64,000 nucleotides of DNA from Henricia sp. BOLD:AAB3569 (GCA_037783545.1 JBBELK010000068.1:1116001-1180000), one strand, 5' to 3'; shown: positions 47,801 through 57,312, counted from the first letter of the stretch. The notes: generated by a model not told the origin, from the letters alone. Translations and numbers: made by a program.

Positions 47801-50800
47801 CAGCGCAGGGTCAAACAAAAAAGGGTACGTGGCAAACAACTTTTTTTTGGGGGAGGGGGAGGGGGCGGTGGAGGGGGAGGGGGCGGTGGGGGTTTGGGAG
47901 GGGGACGAGGGGGAGATTCGAAGCTTACTCTTTGCTTTGGTGGAATGGGCTCGGTGTAGATACAGCAGGACTGGCATCGGACTGTGCTATGGCCTTTTTA
48001 TTCTTACTGGATTCCAACTGGACCTCTGGACGATCAGACACAACGTAGTTGATGTCTTTGCTAAGAAATGTCTCAATCGTCTGCGGTAAAGCACATGTAA
48101 TAATGATACAGTTGATAATTAGTTAAAGATAATATACATGATTGATAAACGGTTACAAATAGTTTTATCCCCCTGTGTGATTGAAGGTAAGCATGATTAA
48201 AACCAACCTGAGCAAAAACCGGCTCCGTACTTTGTCTAACTTTTGAGAAAACAGTCAAAAAAAGGTTTACAGTCATTTTGCCCCAAAACCACTTCGCCCT
48301 GAACCACGGCCTGTGCACGAGGTTGTTTTGGGGTGATGTGGCTTTCGGGCGAAGTAGTGTTTGGACGAGGTGGTTTGGGAGCGAAATTTACGTCTCACGA
48401 GACGAAAAATAATTGTTTTGCTCATTTCTCAACGACTATAGCACTTCAGACAAAACCATTTCAGGGGAAGTTTCCTGCTGTCATCAAGTTTATATCGTGT
48501 AAGTTACGTGTAAATCTGTGAACATTTCTGATTCTTTGTGTACTGCCTTTAACAACTCTCCTATCTTTTCCAAGAATCTTTACGAATCATCCAGAATGTT
48601 TTTTTAACAGAACTTGCAGAAAAGCCAATTAAAAAACTAGTACACTACACCTATATCACGGTATGGCTATCTTCGTCTTGTTCCCCATAGTATAGTCTGT
48701 GCTACTCTGTGGAGTTGTGGGCGGAACCAGACTGCACTAATGACCTACTTACGTGAGTGATGATGGACAGTCGTATGCAAATTTGACCTCGCACTGTTGC
48801 AGTGTTCCAACCGGAACCATATTCATCGCGTTGTGCGCATTCTATTGGCTGTACAATGCAGTTCATGTTTACTGTACGAACACATTTGTACGTGTGCACT
48901 TGTTACGGTTTTAAATCGTAATAATACATTATCGGTACAACTGATCTCGATCGCCGATTGGCTTCCCAACTTTTCGGGGGAATATTGGCTGAAAACAAAG
49001 AAAAAGTTAAGCAAATAGCCAAGACCTTCGTGGAAGTCTGGTCAACCGCACAACAGAGGGCGCGCTAGAACCAGAACAAACAAACGACAAAGCGCGACAA
49101 AGGTCTTGGAGCCAAGACCACGTAGCGGGCACGATCTGTGCAGCTGTGCGTTCACGCGATAGCACGTCTAATGTACCGCTGTTGTGAGTGAAAGAATCAC
49201 TGTCTGCGCTGTGCGTTTTCCTGATCGTGCTACGTTGATTTTAATAGGCGAAAATGGAAAGACGGCAGCACCGTGAAAAGGTATATAGGGCTTAGCAAGT
49301 TAAGGAATATCTGTGAAAAACTGCTTGCATTGCCTTTGATGTCTAGTCCGAGTGCCACTCTCGGCATTTGTTATGATTGTGACATAAATGACTTACCCCT
49401 CCGAGGTCTTCTAAATCCTTCTTAAGTTTAGCAGCTTGTTTGCGAACATCGAGGTAGAAGGATTTGCCCTTGAGTGGCTGGTAGCCTGGCTCCATGCTGC
49501 ATCTGCCTCCTGCATTTGGTTCTACATGAAAGACATATTCAATTACATTCATGTATACAAATTAAGTGCAGTAACAGTCAAAATTTTGTGTGCTAGGCTT
49601 GGGCAATTCTTGCTTTTTCGGAGTTGACTGCGATTCCAAAAAAAAGGATCGCGATTCCGTTTGGAATTGTTTCCATTTTTTAAGGGAAAACATTAAATAT
49701 ACCGAGCGTGTTTCAGTGCATGTAGATGGACGATACTACATATTGTGACGAACCAATTATTGGTACCGTGCGCACTAAAGTTTAAAGTCCATGAATAATG
49801 CCGGCCTGTGCCACACACACACATTCCTGATAATGTGGACATTATCAGAGGCTGAATACCCTTGCACAAGTCAGGTGTCTTCGCTTCAGAATTGCTGGGT
49901 AATTTTCTGAAAAGGCAAGCCTATCACTGGGAATTGAATGTAGAAGAAAATGAATCAATTTCTAATGGGAATTGATTCCTTAAAATCGCGATTCCGATTC
50001 CCAAAGTGGAATCGATTTTACTTAACTCTGGCGTGGAATCGCCCAAGCCTATTGTGTACCTTTCAGTACACCCAGTAAATTTTACACTGATGTGCTTCTA
50101 CTGCGAAAAACAATGCAGTATTATACTGCTTTGACCAACTTGAGAAGTAGTTAGCGATTCAAGGCAGAATAACTGGCATCAAACCAAAAATCCATCACTA
50201 GATGTTTGGGCCAGTGAACCTCAGTAAAAACTCTGAGCTGCCAACTTTCCCGGATTTTAAAGAAGACACTTGAAAAGTAGGTTGATCTCCTGACTTTAGA
50301 CATAAATCTCTGAGGTTGTTAAATGACGATCCAGGAGGGTTTTTATTTGAGTCCGGAGTCACGAGATCAATCATTTTCCAGGAAATCTGTTGCAATATCC
50401 AGGAGGGTTGGCAGCTATGAGAACTACTATTTCATGGCTTATGCCTAGCGTACATAGCGTACATCGACATTGCAACTAGAAGCAACTCAAATGATCAGTT
50501 GTTGTCGATATGTGCGTAGCGCGCTCACCGACAGCAACTGATCAGTTGCGCAACTAGCGGAAACTGAGAACATCCAGTTTTCAGAACGCGCACATCGACA
50601 CGGCAGTACATTGACCTTGCAACTGGAAGCAACTGTGGCTTGCAGTTGCTGTCGATGTGCGCGCACGTATTCAGACACACGGCAACTGACAGCAACTAGT
50701 TGCAACTACGCGTACATCGACGCAACTGACCGCAACTGGGTACAACTAGTTGCCAGAAGTTAGAACATGAGCAACTCGCGGCAACTGGGATTTTTCCAGT

Positions 50801-51027
50801 TGCCAGTAGTTACAAGTACGCGCACATCAACCTTTTTGAGCAACTGATCAGTTGCTCCCAGTTGACGCGAGTTGCTTCCAGTTGCCGAAAACACCAGTTG
50901 CCGCGAGTTGCTTCTAGTTGCAATGTCGATGTACGCTAGGCTTTAGTTATCACGTATCACCTTTTTTCTTGGCTTCAAGGCCGACTGCAGCAGATTGTAC
51001 AACTTTATGCTTGGAGGAAGGCATCAT
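35862..51027 (-). CDS. DBF4: DBF4, regulatory subunit of CDC7 kinase (13 coding exons, complete)
   Basis: DBF4 activates CDC7 (DDK), which phosphorylates MCM2-7 to fire replication origins. Coding exons are 51027-50961, 49521-49397, 48080-47929, 47146-47098, 46047-46003, 45677-45611, 44412-44348, 43564-43525, 42876-42828, 41472-41242, 40572-40455, 39151-39003 and 38784-35862. All have GT–AG borders and matching phases, giving 1359 aa; human DBF4 is about 675 aa. Motif N is the BRCT-like part (LKGKSFYLDVRKQAAKLKK, then TFLSKDINYVVSD, residues 39-80), continued by VTRGKAIVQKA and NARNWNVSIRYID. Motif M is CLKVEDSSGHYRPTVKEM (212-229). Motif C is a zinc finger, C-x2-C-x9-H-x5-H, with Cys324, Cys327, His337 and His343. 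Residues 386-1359 come from one exon: a Gln-rich start, many Ser/Thr-Pro sites, basic SPR/SPK-type segments and the end VVQEYGLPLSFFM. Only the N-terminal third aligns with known motifs. Confidence 0.93.
39320..39670 (-). repeat. R2 copy, inverted (DBF4 intron 11)
   Basis: TTAAAGGCAGTATACATCAT at 39320 and CCAATCATGTATACTATCTT at the far end are the two termini. The internal CGAAGTGG array is contracted to a few words (39490-39530). Confidence 0.6.
40898..40922 (+). repeat. G-rich tract
   Basis: AAGGGGGCGGGGGGAGGGGG followed by more G on the plus strand has four G-runs, enough to form a G-quadruplex. It lies in DBF4 intron 10, so the transcript carries the C-rich strand. Confidence 0.5.
41150..41241. 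repeat. GCTTGGGC-ended element fragment overlapping a splice donor
   Basis: AATCGATTCTACTCGACTCC then GGCGTGGAATCGCCCAAGC matches the right end of the element at 49590-50050. The outermost bases reach the GTATGC donor of DBF4 exon 10 (41241-41236). Confidence 0.6.
41473..42827. other. DBF4 intron 9 with an R7 MITE
   Basis: Apart from the MITE at 42069-42210, a repeat around 42245-42400 (GTGTACTGACATACTTCCTT, GACTAGACTAAATTTTTGTT) recurs at 43620-43760. The rest is AT-rich. Confidence 0.4.
42069..42210. mobile_element. R7 MITE
   Basis: AGACTGTATCGAATAGCCGC opposes GCAGCTATTCGATAGTCT. The interior TTCCTTGAGGACATGCATGG is shared with copies at 56844-56988 and 59468-59572. Confidence 0.65.
42961..43470 (+). 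mobile_element. R2 element, full length (DBF4 intron 8)
   Basis: TTTAAAGGCAGAACACATGA starts it and ACCAATGATGTGTTCTAACTT ends it. The internal CGAAGTGG-type array spans about 43110-43290 and differs in word number from the copy at 13719. Confidence 0.7.
44500..44945 (-). repeat. R4 copy plus an R4 fragment, inverted (DBF4 intron 6)
   Basis: 44500-44770 has ACAAACACCACATGATTTTT, TTGTGGGAAAAATTGCCAAC and AGTTTTCTAATTATGTAACC. 44865-44945 repeats the ACTGCATCTATGTGGCTGAA part. Confidence 0.55.
44965..45417. mobile_element. GGGT-family element, about 450 bp (DBF4 intron 6)
   Basis: ATTCCCAAAATTAGGGGTCC near the left opposes GGACCCCTAATTTTGGGAAA at the right. The subterminal GGTGTCCC/GTCACAAT words match the 245-bp MITEs. 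Confidence 0.55.
46475..46640. mobile_element. 166-bp MITE, CGGTTTCA ends
   Basis: GGGCGGTTTCACGGTGTCAC opposes GTGACATCATGAAACCGCTC. CCTTCCAGATCAAGGTGAGA and CATCTGGAGGACAAACACGG also pair. A related copy is at 56668-56837. Confidence 0.55.
46671..46914 (+). pseudogene. Exon-like open frame of unknown identity
   Basis: Following CGTAATTTCAG (acceptor-like), the plus strand reads ESATFDLASSNVDTSLETVA, then ERASYNQELLKKCRITPNVI, a helix-rich segment, and ends SQIEFFS before a TAA. GTAAGG, a donor-like string, overlaps the stop. The composition looks protein-coding on this strand. I do not recognise the family. It lies antisense in DBF4 intron 4 between inverted arms, so a captured exon or transposon fragment is possible. 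Confidence 0.3.
47278..47672. mobile_element. R6 MITE (DBF4 intron 3)
   Basis: GTCTTTCCACAGTAAAGGGG opposes CCCCTTTACCGTGGAAAGAC. The interior TACGCTCGTAACCAGGACGG and CCGTCCCGGTTACGAGCGTA pair, making a long hairpin. Confidence 0.65.
47851..47914 (+). repeat. G-rich low-complexity tract next to a DBF4 donor
   Basis: About 60 bases of GGGGGAGGGGG, GGCGGTGG and GGGGGACGAGG words. On the minus (coding) strand this is a C-rich run starting roughly 14 bases past the exon 3 donor at 47928. Confidence 0.6.
48120..48555 (+). mobile_element. R2 element with short array (DBF4 intron 2)
   Basis: TTAAAGATAATATACATGAT starts it and TGTACTGCCTTTAA ends it. The CGAAGTGG region (48290-48385) is short. Confidence 0.65.
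48556..49396. other. DBF4 intron 2, fragment related to the 382-bp unit
   Basis: 48655-48720 has ATCTTCGTCTTGTTCCCCAT as in the tandem array at 10131. 49190-49240 has GAATCACTGTCTGCGCTG as in the same unit. Nothing else is recognised. Confidence 0.4.
49590..50050. mobile_element. About 460-bp GCTTGGGC-ended TIR element (DBF4 intron 1)
   Basis: TAGGCTTGGGCAATTCTTGC opposes GTGGAATCGCCCAAGCCTA. CGCGATTCCGTTTGGAATTG and AATGGGAATTGATTCC-type words repeat inside. Confidence 0.55.
50438..50945. mobile_element. R5 element (DBF4 intron 1)
   Basis: ATGCCTAGCGTACATAGCGT opposes GTCGATGTACGCTAGGCTTT. The interior repeats GCAACTG and CAGTTGC words dozens of times. The right end is 14 bases from the donor of DBF4 exon 1. 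Confidence 0.65.
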
Positions 51028-51077
51028 GTCATCTTTTTCAGTCCGACGTTACATCTAACTGCAACTTCAGCTTTCAT
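51024..51077 (-). promoter_or_regulatory. Upstream ORF ending across the DBF4 start
   Basis: An in-transcript ATG at 51077 opens 17 codons (MKAEVAVRCNVGLKKMT), and its TGA (51026-51024) overlaps the two adjacent DBF4 ATGs. The segment follows a strong acceptor (TTTCTTTTTTCTTTAATTAG at about 51111-51092), so it would lie in the spliced leader. Function is inferred. Confidence 0.4.
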
Positions 51078-51376
51078 TTCTTTCAGTTCTAATTAAAGAA
51101 AAAAGAAACAAAATTAATTCTTCATTTCATGTTTAATATTTGCATAAACCTCAGATACAACCCGAACATGTACCGGTACAAACAAGCCGCAATAGCGCAG
51201 AATCGCCTAACGTTAATAACCATGGAGGTAGGAAAAATGCTTTTTTTTTTCTGTATACACTGAACAAAGATTTCAAGGAAAATACCTCCTAGCGTCGGAG
51301 ATTATTATATGAAGAACAGCCTCAATTTTATCTAAAATTTTACACGATGATACCTTAGTACATGTATCTTCTTTAT

Positions 51377-52502
51377 CAGTAGAGGCGCACGTCCAAAAAC
51401 GCCTACGGGGACATCCCCGATTTCGAGGAAGTCCTGGTTTTCTGGGACAAAATCTGTCCCCCTTAAACGAGAATGTCCCACAAACACAAGACAGATTTTT
51501 TTTCTAGCAGGCTTGTGGGTTACACCGCTGACACTAGGGTCTTTTAAGTGGCCTCATATTGATTCCTCATTAAAAAAAAACCTTCAAAGCTGCCGTTTAA
51601 AACAAAAAAATCGGGAAAAGGACGCAGGCATCATTAATCTCATCCTCTTGCAACAGTGCCCCTTTAACGCACTCTCTAACTCCTGCGTACAGTGGCCCTG
51701 TTGAAAAAGGCCCCATTTGGCGGTGGGACTAGCGACAGAAATCTTGTCGCCTCTGCTGGACCAATCAGGACGCTTGCAGTGCATTGTGCAGCACGATTGC
51801 AGGCATTCAAATGTAACGCGCGCAGATTGTAAACACCGAGTACATGCATGTGATACATGTACTCGGTAATGCTGGCCATTGTCCGCGTTGACGATTGGCT
51901 GCTATTTAAAGCAAACTGGGGAATCCGTTCCATTACATTCGTCAGCATGCATCCCTGTTATTAATTTGAAAAACTGCGGAGTAAATAAGGTTCGTCGTTT
52001 GAAAGTTTGGTAGGAATGGGAGTCATAAGGAACGGAACCCAATACAATTTCTGGAAAGTATAGAAATTGTTTCTTTTCGGCATAACATGACCGAATTGAT
52101 TAAATTACATCAAAATGACTCGGGCGTGAGTTGGCTCAAGACAACAGCCGGCTCGCTCCACAGATTTGCGTGTATTTCCTCAGGGTATTGTCACGTCGCT
52201 TTGCAGAGTAGAAATTCCCTGAGATCTCAGGATGCATTAATCTATACTTTTATTCTTACTGGAGTTGTGGAATCAATCAAAACACCTTTGTATTGTGCAC
52301 AGTTGTCTGCATGTAATCGAAACTGGTTATGTTTACAATATATTCGGTTTGGCATGCTGCATATAATCAGATTGCGTCACCACTGTGCCCCAAAACCCGG
52401 ACAGTCTTGGAAAGGTAGGACAGTTGTCAGTTGTCCCCATAATATAAAAGGGGACAGTCCTCGAATTCGGGGATGTCCCTTTTTGGACGTGCGCCTCTAC
52501 TG
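51377..52502. mobile_element. 1.1-kb TIR element, TSD TTTAT, carrying another repeat
   Basis: CAGTAGAGGCGCACGTCCAA opposes TTGGACGTGCGCCTCTACTG. TTTAT occurs directly outside both ends (51372-51376 and 52503-52507). GGACATCCCCGA/GGGGATGTCC words are subterminal. The core 51690-52230 is the inverted copy of the repeat at 840-1700, probably a later insertion. It sits in the DBF4 5' region. Confidence 0.65.
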
Positions 52503-53099
52503 TTTATGGGCAGCGAAATTTCAAATCTGGGCTAGGTTATCTTTTATGAGAAAATAACGCTTCAATTTGAGGTGATTTCTTTCAGCTAACGCTACATTCG
52601 ATAGACGGACCGGATCAAAACAAAAATAAATCCAGAATAAATTTGAATTTTTGTCATTCTTTTAATATGAGCCATCAGGCCACTTTTTAAGCAATTTAAA
52701 TGCCCTTTTAAGTGAGTTTTTGATCATGCTACAATTCGCAAAACAAAAAAGTCACAAAATTTATTCGGCACAATAATGCCATGGCTGTGACGTCATGCTT
52801 TGGTACGTTTCCTTCCTCCATCCATGCCTACCTATGTCTGAATTTCTTGGTTCCCAATTTCTTTCTCCATTGTTTTGCTTATGCATATATGGGCACCTAT
52901 CAAATGAAATAGGGCGAAGTGGCGATGGGGCGCAGTGCAGTGGCGATGCCGATGGGGCGAAGTGACTGCGTTGTCGGCACTCGCTCGTCTGCGAAATTTG
53001 AAAGCTTTATTTGGATGTAGGCCTAATGGATGTATTCAAGGGAAATTTTACGAATTCCAAGCAGTCCGAGGTACAAGCAGATATCGAGTTTTTACTTAC

Positions 53100-53200
53100 A
53101 TTCTGACGAAAAGTGCAATTTTTCGTCCGATTTCTCGACCGTTCTTTTCATTACGAATATGCCTTGAGTGTCTTAGCACCGCCGCGAGAGGGCGTGATAT
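53100..53200 (-). promoter_or_regulatory. Candidate non-coding first exon of DBF4
   Basis: On the minus strand a GC-richer segment (ATCACGCCCTCTCGCGGCGG) runs to TCGTCAGAATGTAAGTAAAA, a strong donor at 53099-53094. It could be joined to the acceptor near 51092. No transcript evidence is available, so this is a guess. Confidence 0.25.
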
Positions 53201-53256
53201 CTAACCCAATAGACTCGTTCCCAGTCGAGTCCACGGTGAATAGACAGATTTAAATT

Positions 53257-53935
53257 TTAAAGGAGCATGTTCAGATTTTTCCAGAAAACATAAAACAATC
53301 ATATAAAATACCTCCCCAAAATACTATCCATGGGAAGAAAACAGGAGATTAGCAATGTCCAATTTAGATGTGAAAGTAGAAATGCTGGTGTAATTACTGC
53401 ACTGCTTTATAAGACCGGATAAATTAGTTTACAAAAATCTGTTTTTTTTACGATATCCTTGATTGGCTTGAAAATATACGGACTGAAGGCGCAAAAATTC
53501 AGAATGGTAATGAGAAAAATTATGACAAATGATATGGTATCGAAATCTCAACACCCATGGGTGCTCAAAAATGTGACTCCTTTAAAGGAGTGTGCATGTT
53601 CAAGATGACCATCAGATCACATTTTTTGACTCCCCATTTTTCCCATGAATTTTTGCATTTTTATACCATATCATTTGTCATATTTTTGTCATTACCATTC
53701 TGAATTTTCGTGCTCTCAATCAGCAATTTTTATCTTCAAGGATATCGTAAAAAAAAACTCAAATTTTTGTGAACTAATTTATCGGGTTAAATATAATGCA
53801 GGGATTACACCAACCTCTTTGCTTCCACGTTCAAATTGGAGATTGCAAATTTTCTGTTTTCTTCCCACGGATAGTAGTTCGGGGAAGTGTTTGTTATGAT
53901 TGTTAGGTTGTATATGCAAGCTCCTTTAAATACAA
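53257..53935. repeat. Two R3 copies back to back, inverted
   Basis: The first copy starts TTTTAAAGGAGCATGTTCAG and ends AAAAATGTGACTCCTTTAA. The second runs inverted from 53585 (AGGAGTGTGCATGTTC) and ends GCAAGCTCCTTTAA. Together they form a 680-bp imperfect foldback sharing a central TTTAAAGGAG. Confidence 0.6.
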
Positions 53936-54328
53936 AAAAATTGAGAAATAAATTGTTTACTGCACGGTGGTCAATTAGAAAGTGGCTACAAGGAGTCTGA
54001 TGTAATTATATTTTTTGATCATAACGACGTAATCACTGCATTTAGAAGAAAAATGTACTTTTCTCAAAGGTCGTCTTAAACTTTCGGCCATGACTGTATA
54101 GAAATTTAAATGGGCATTTTCACAAAGTGTGTGACACTATGCCAAATCCACCCAGCTCAATAATATTTGGTCCCCTTCCACCAATATTTGGTTCCCCTTG
54201 CACCTCCTCCAAAGCCCACCAATCCTTGTCCCTCTCCCACCCACCCACCCCCGTAGTCCATCCAGCCCTGATCCCCTGCCCCTCTTTTCCATCTGTCCTT
54301 GCATCCTTTCATTCAATATACATTGCTC
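53936..54328. other. No recognisable feature
   Basis: It includes a C-rich pyrimidine stretch at 54160-54300 (CCACCCACCCACCCCCGTAG) and no gene. Confidence 0.4.
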
Positions 54329-54468
54329 TTAAGGCACAGGTTCGTCATCAATGCGCACGCCCCAAATTCGTGCCAAGAAATACGCAGATCCATAGCAAAG
54401 GCATGAAGCTGCGTATTTCGTGGCACGAATTTGGCGTGCGCGCATTGCTGAAGAGCCTGTGCCTTTAA
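54329..54468. mobile_element. R1 MITE, full length
   Basis: TTAAGGCACAGGTTCGTCAT opposes GAAGAGCCTGTGCCTTTAA. The centre reads TAGCAAAGGCATGAAGC. TTAA is at both borders. Confidence 0.7.
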
Positions 54469-54993
54469 AATCATACTGAGGAGATACCCCAATCGTTTTT
54501 TATTACTTAGATATAACAGAATTAAGAAGCGGAAAGTGTGCAATTGTAACGTCAGTTACCGTGAAAATGCCCAAATGTGTCAACAGTTTAACACGTCTTT
54601 GCAGTCCTATTAAAAATCAAACCAAACAAGCAAGATAGTAAATTAGTCTTTTGTCTTTAATGTACTTAACGGTTACCGATTAACAGTTTTTGGACATGTA
54701 TACAAAAAAATCCCTCCAAAAGTTAATGGTGAACTCCGGTGTTAATATGCAAACAAATAGTATAGGAACAAAATGGACGTCAGATTTACATTACCAAAAG
54801 GATGTGGTTTATTTTTCAATACATTGATCATGTTTTATTCATCCACACGAAACTCTACAGTATTTCAGCCGACAGGAAAGGTTTTTTTGGTCAGGCAAGG
54901 CTTATATGGAACAAAAAACACACAATCTGAAAAAAAATGAAAACAAGTAATTCTTTGCGACACCCATCGTGTGTATTACAAACACATGAAATG

Positions 54994-55231
54994 TACAGAC
55001 GATGTGCTCTTTGTAAAGTGCCCTCTGTTGAAAATTGGTTGTCGTTATGCGCGCACATCCTATTTTGCATATATTTGGTTTGGTAATGGCGATGCCAAAT
55101 GTCACAAAATTCAAAGACGATTTATTGGCATGCGACCTCATTCCTAAACCAAATTTATGTAAAACATGATTCGTGCGCATAACGCCGGCATGTTTTGATT
55201 TGTTGTGACGTCAGAGGGCACATCGTCTATA
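54994..55231. mobile_element. 238-bp MITE, TA-bounded
   Basis: TACAGACGATGTGCTCTTTG opposes AGAGGGCACATCGTCTATA. The interior also pairs around GTTATGCGCGCACATCC and GATTCGTGCGCATAAC. Confidence 0.6.
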
Positions 55232-55499
55232 CAGCCTTCACTCATTTTTAGTGCTAAATGTCTGCAATTGTGCCAAAAATAAATAACATGCGGTGACTAG
55301 GAATATTGCTACCACCCCCTGGAATGGGATGCCGGTCCATTGCAGGTTTTACCCCAACCATATTTGCTGTTTGTCACCATTGCTATGAACACTTTGAGTA
55401 AGGTTTTTCTTGTCAACTCATGAAATATATTTTGGGTCGTTGCAAATGATACAATGTGCCTTTAAGGTTAGACTGATCATTCAAGACATGGGTCATTCC

Positions 55500-56070
55500 A
55501 CGAAGTTGGGGTACAAAGTGTGACATTTCTTCATTTACACAAAATGGCCGATTAGTAAACAGCAAGTCATCATTTATATAATGATGTTGTACGATATGGT
55601 TACTTTGCCCGTTCTGTAATATTTTGTTTAATCTTCAGTCTTGAAAGACTTTGACAATGTTTAATTATTTGATAAGATGATGGTCAAAGATGTAACGTCA
55701 TGCCAATTTATCCCATTTCACTCAGGCCCTCAAAAGTGATCTTTTTGAATTTGACATTAGCACACTGTTCTTGATGTAAACAATCACTTTTAATCAAAAT
55801 TTGGGGATTCTACTTTAAATTTGTGTGGTACGTTCAAGAAAATCCGTTGAAAAACACTAAATGTCACACCTGCATTTGCACAAAATCCCATTTAATTGAA
55901 TGTTGCTTCTCGATTTTGTTAAAAATAATGTTGGTTTTTGATTTATCTCACCCAGCAGCTGGTATTTCTGTGTGCTATTGGCTCATGAAATCCATAAGTT
56001 TAATAATATATGGTAAAAAAGTCACTGATGCAACCGGGGGACGCCGTATCCCAACTTCATGGAATGACCC
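55500..56070. mobile_element. 571-bp GGGT-family TIR element
   Basis: GGGTCATTCCACGAAGTTGG opposes CCAACTTCATGGAATGACCC. The subterminal GTGTGACATTTC motif is shared with other family members. An R4 end fragment (55370-55465) precedes it. Confidence 0.6.
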
Positions 56071-56389
56071 ATAGATCGCTTCTTGTTGTCCAGTATTTTA
56101 TGTGTTAATGACTGCAGTATTAAGCAAAGCTTTCACAGAATAGTCTAATAACGACTGGTCAAAGAAACAAAATAAATTAAACCATCACACAATTGTGTCC
56201 TGTAGCTTTAAAGTGGTTAAAATGCATCTGTCTCCACATTGATTTTTAGGCTGGACCGCCTTGAGGAAAATAATCCTAGGGTTACTCGAGATCCCCCACA
56301 GATGAATGTATAAAAAATGCATGTAAACATGTCCTAAATATACCGAGCAACAACAGAAACGCAAACATGTTTCCCCCCCACTTTTTGAT

Positions 56390-56475
56390 TGAAAATAGCA
56401 GTCAATCTGACACTATGAGCAACTAACAATAGAAATTGGGCACAAATGGTGTAGTGTGCCCAATTTCCATTGTTA
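56390..56475. repeat. Short perfect-type hairpin
   Basis: CACTATGAGCAACTAACAAT with AGAAATTGGGCACA is mirrored by TGTGCCCAATTTCCATTGTT with AGTTGTTCATAGTG. The arms are about 35 bases. Confidence 0.5.
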
Positions 56476-56667
56476 GTTGTTCATAGTGTGAGAGTGGGAA
56501 TTTTCAGCACGCAGCTGCTTTATGCAGTCATACATAATGAAGCTGTTATGTGAACATTTCGATGTCAACTTTTACAAAAGCAATCATCAAATTTTGATTA
56601 AACTGAAAATTATCATTTCTCCTGTTCTCGGTATAGATGCCCTGCAGTTGAATGCTATATAGGGCGC

Positions 56668-56988
56668 TTTCACATGGCGTAAAAAGGTCACGACCCTTCT
56701 GTCTTTGTCCTCCAGATGGGGAGAGAACAATACAGCCATGTGACTGCTAGCAGAAATACAAGGGCTCTAGTGTTCTCTTCTGATCTGGAGGACAAACACG
56801 GGAGAATGTTTAGTGACCCGTGTCAGCTGTGAAACTGCTCTACAGACCGTATCAAATAGCCGCCATTTCGTAGGACACCTATTGTTACTTAAACCGTTTA
56901 ACAATGGAAGCACAATATGTGCAACCATGCATGTCCTCAAGGAACAAATAAACTGCCCCACAAAATGGCGGCTATTTGATACGGTCTA
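56668..56988. mobile_element. Two adjacent MITEs (CGCTTTCAC type and R7)
   Basis: 56668-56837 is related to the MITE at 46475. 56844-56988 is a full R7 with AGACCGTATCAAATAGCCGC and GCGGCTATTTGATACGGTCT. They are separated by only a few bases. Confidence 0.6.
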
Positions 56989-57072
56989 TTCAGTTCTCTA
57001 CTCCATTCTGATAGAAATTTGATATTAACACGTATGTCATATTCCAAAATTGTACACCGAGTTAAATGACCA

Positions 57073-57312
57073 GGGGCCAATTTCATGGCTCTGCTAAGCA
57101 CAAAAATTTGCTTAGCACAGGATTTATTTGCTTTATAAAATGGATTACAAGCCAAGCATATTCGCCAACTTGTGTTCTTCGCAAGAGTAGGAGAATATCT
57201 TTCAATACACATCACTTACGATTTTGGCTGGCAATCCATTTTTGCAAAATAAAGCAAACAAATCCTGTGCTAAGCAAATTTTTGTGCTAAGCAACGCCAT
57301 GAAATTGGCCTC
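57073..57312. mobile_element. R8 MITE
   Basis: GGGGCCAATTTCATGGCTCT opposes CGCCATGAAATTGGCC. TTGCTTAGCACAGGATTTAT and AAATCCTGTGCTAAGCAA pair inside. Confidence 0.6.

Noticed and set aside
47776..48089. Gly/Arg/Trp-rich plus-strand frames
   Set aside because: They read through the G-rich tract and are antisense to DBF4 exon 3.
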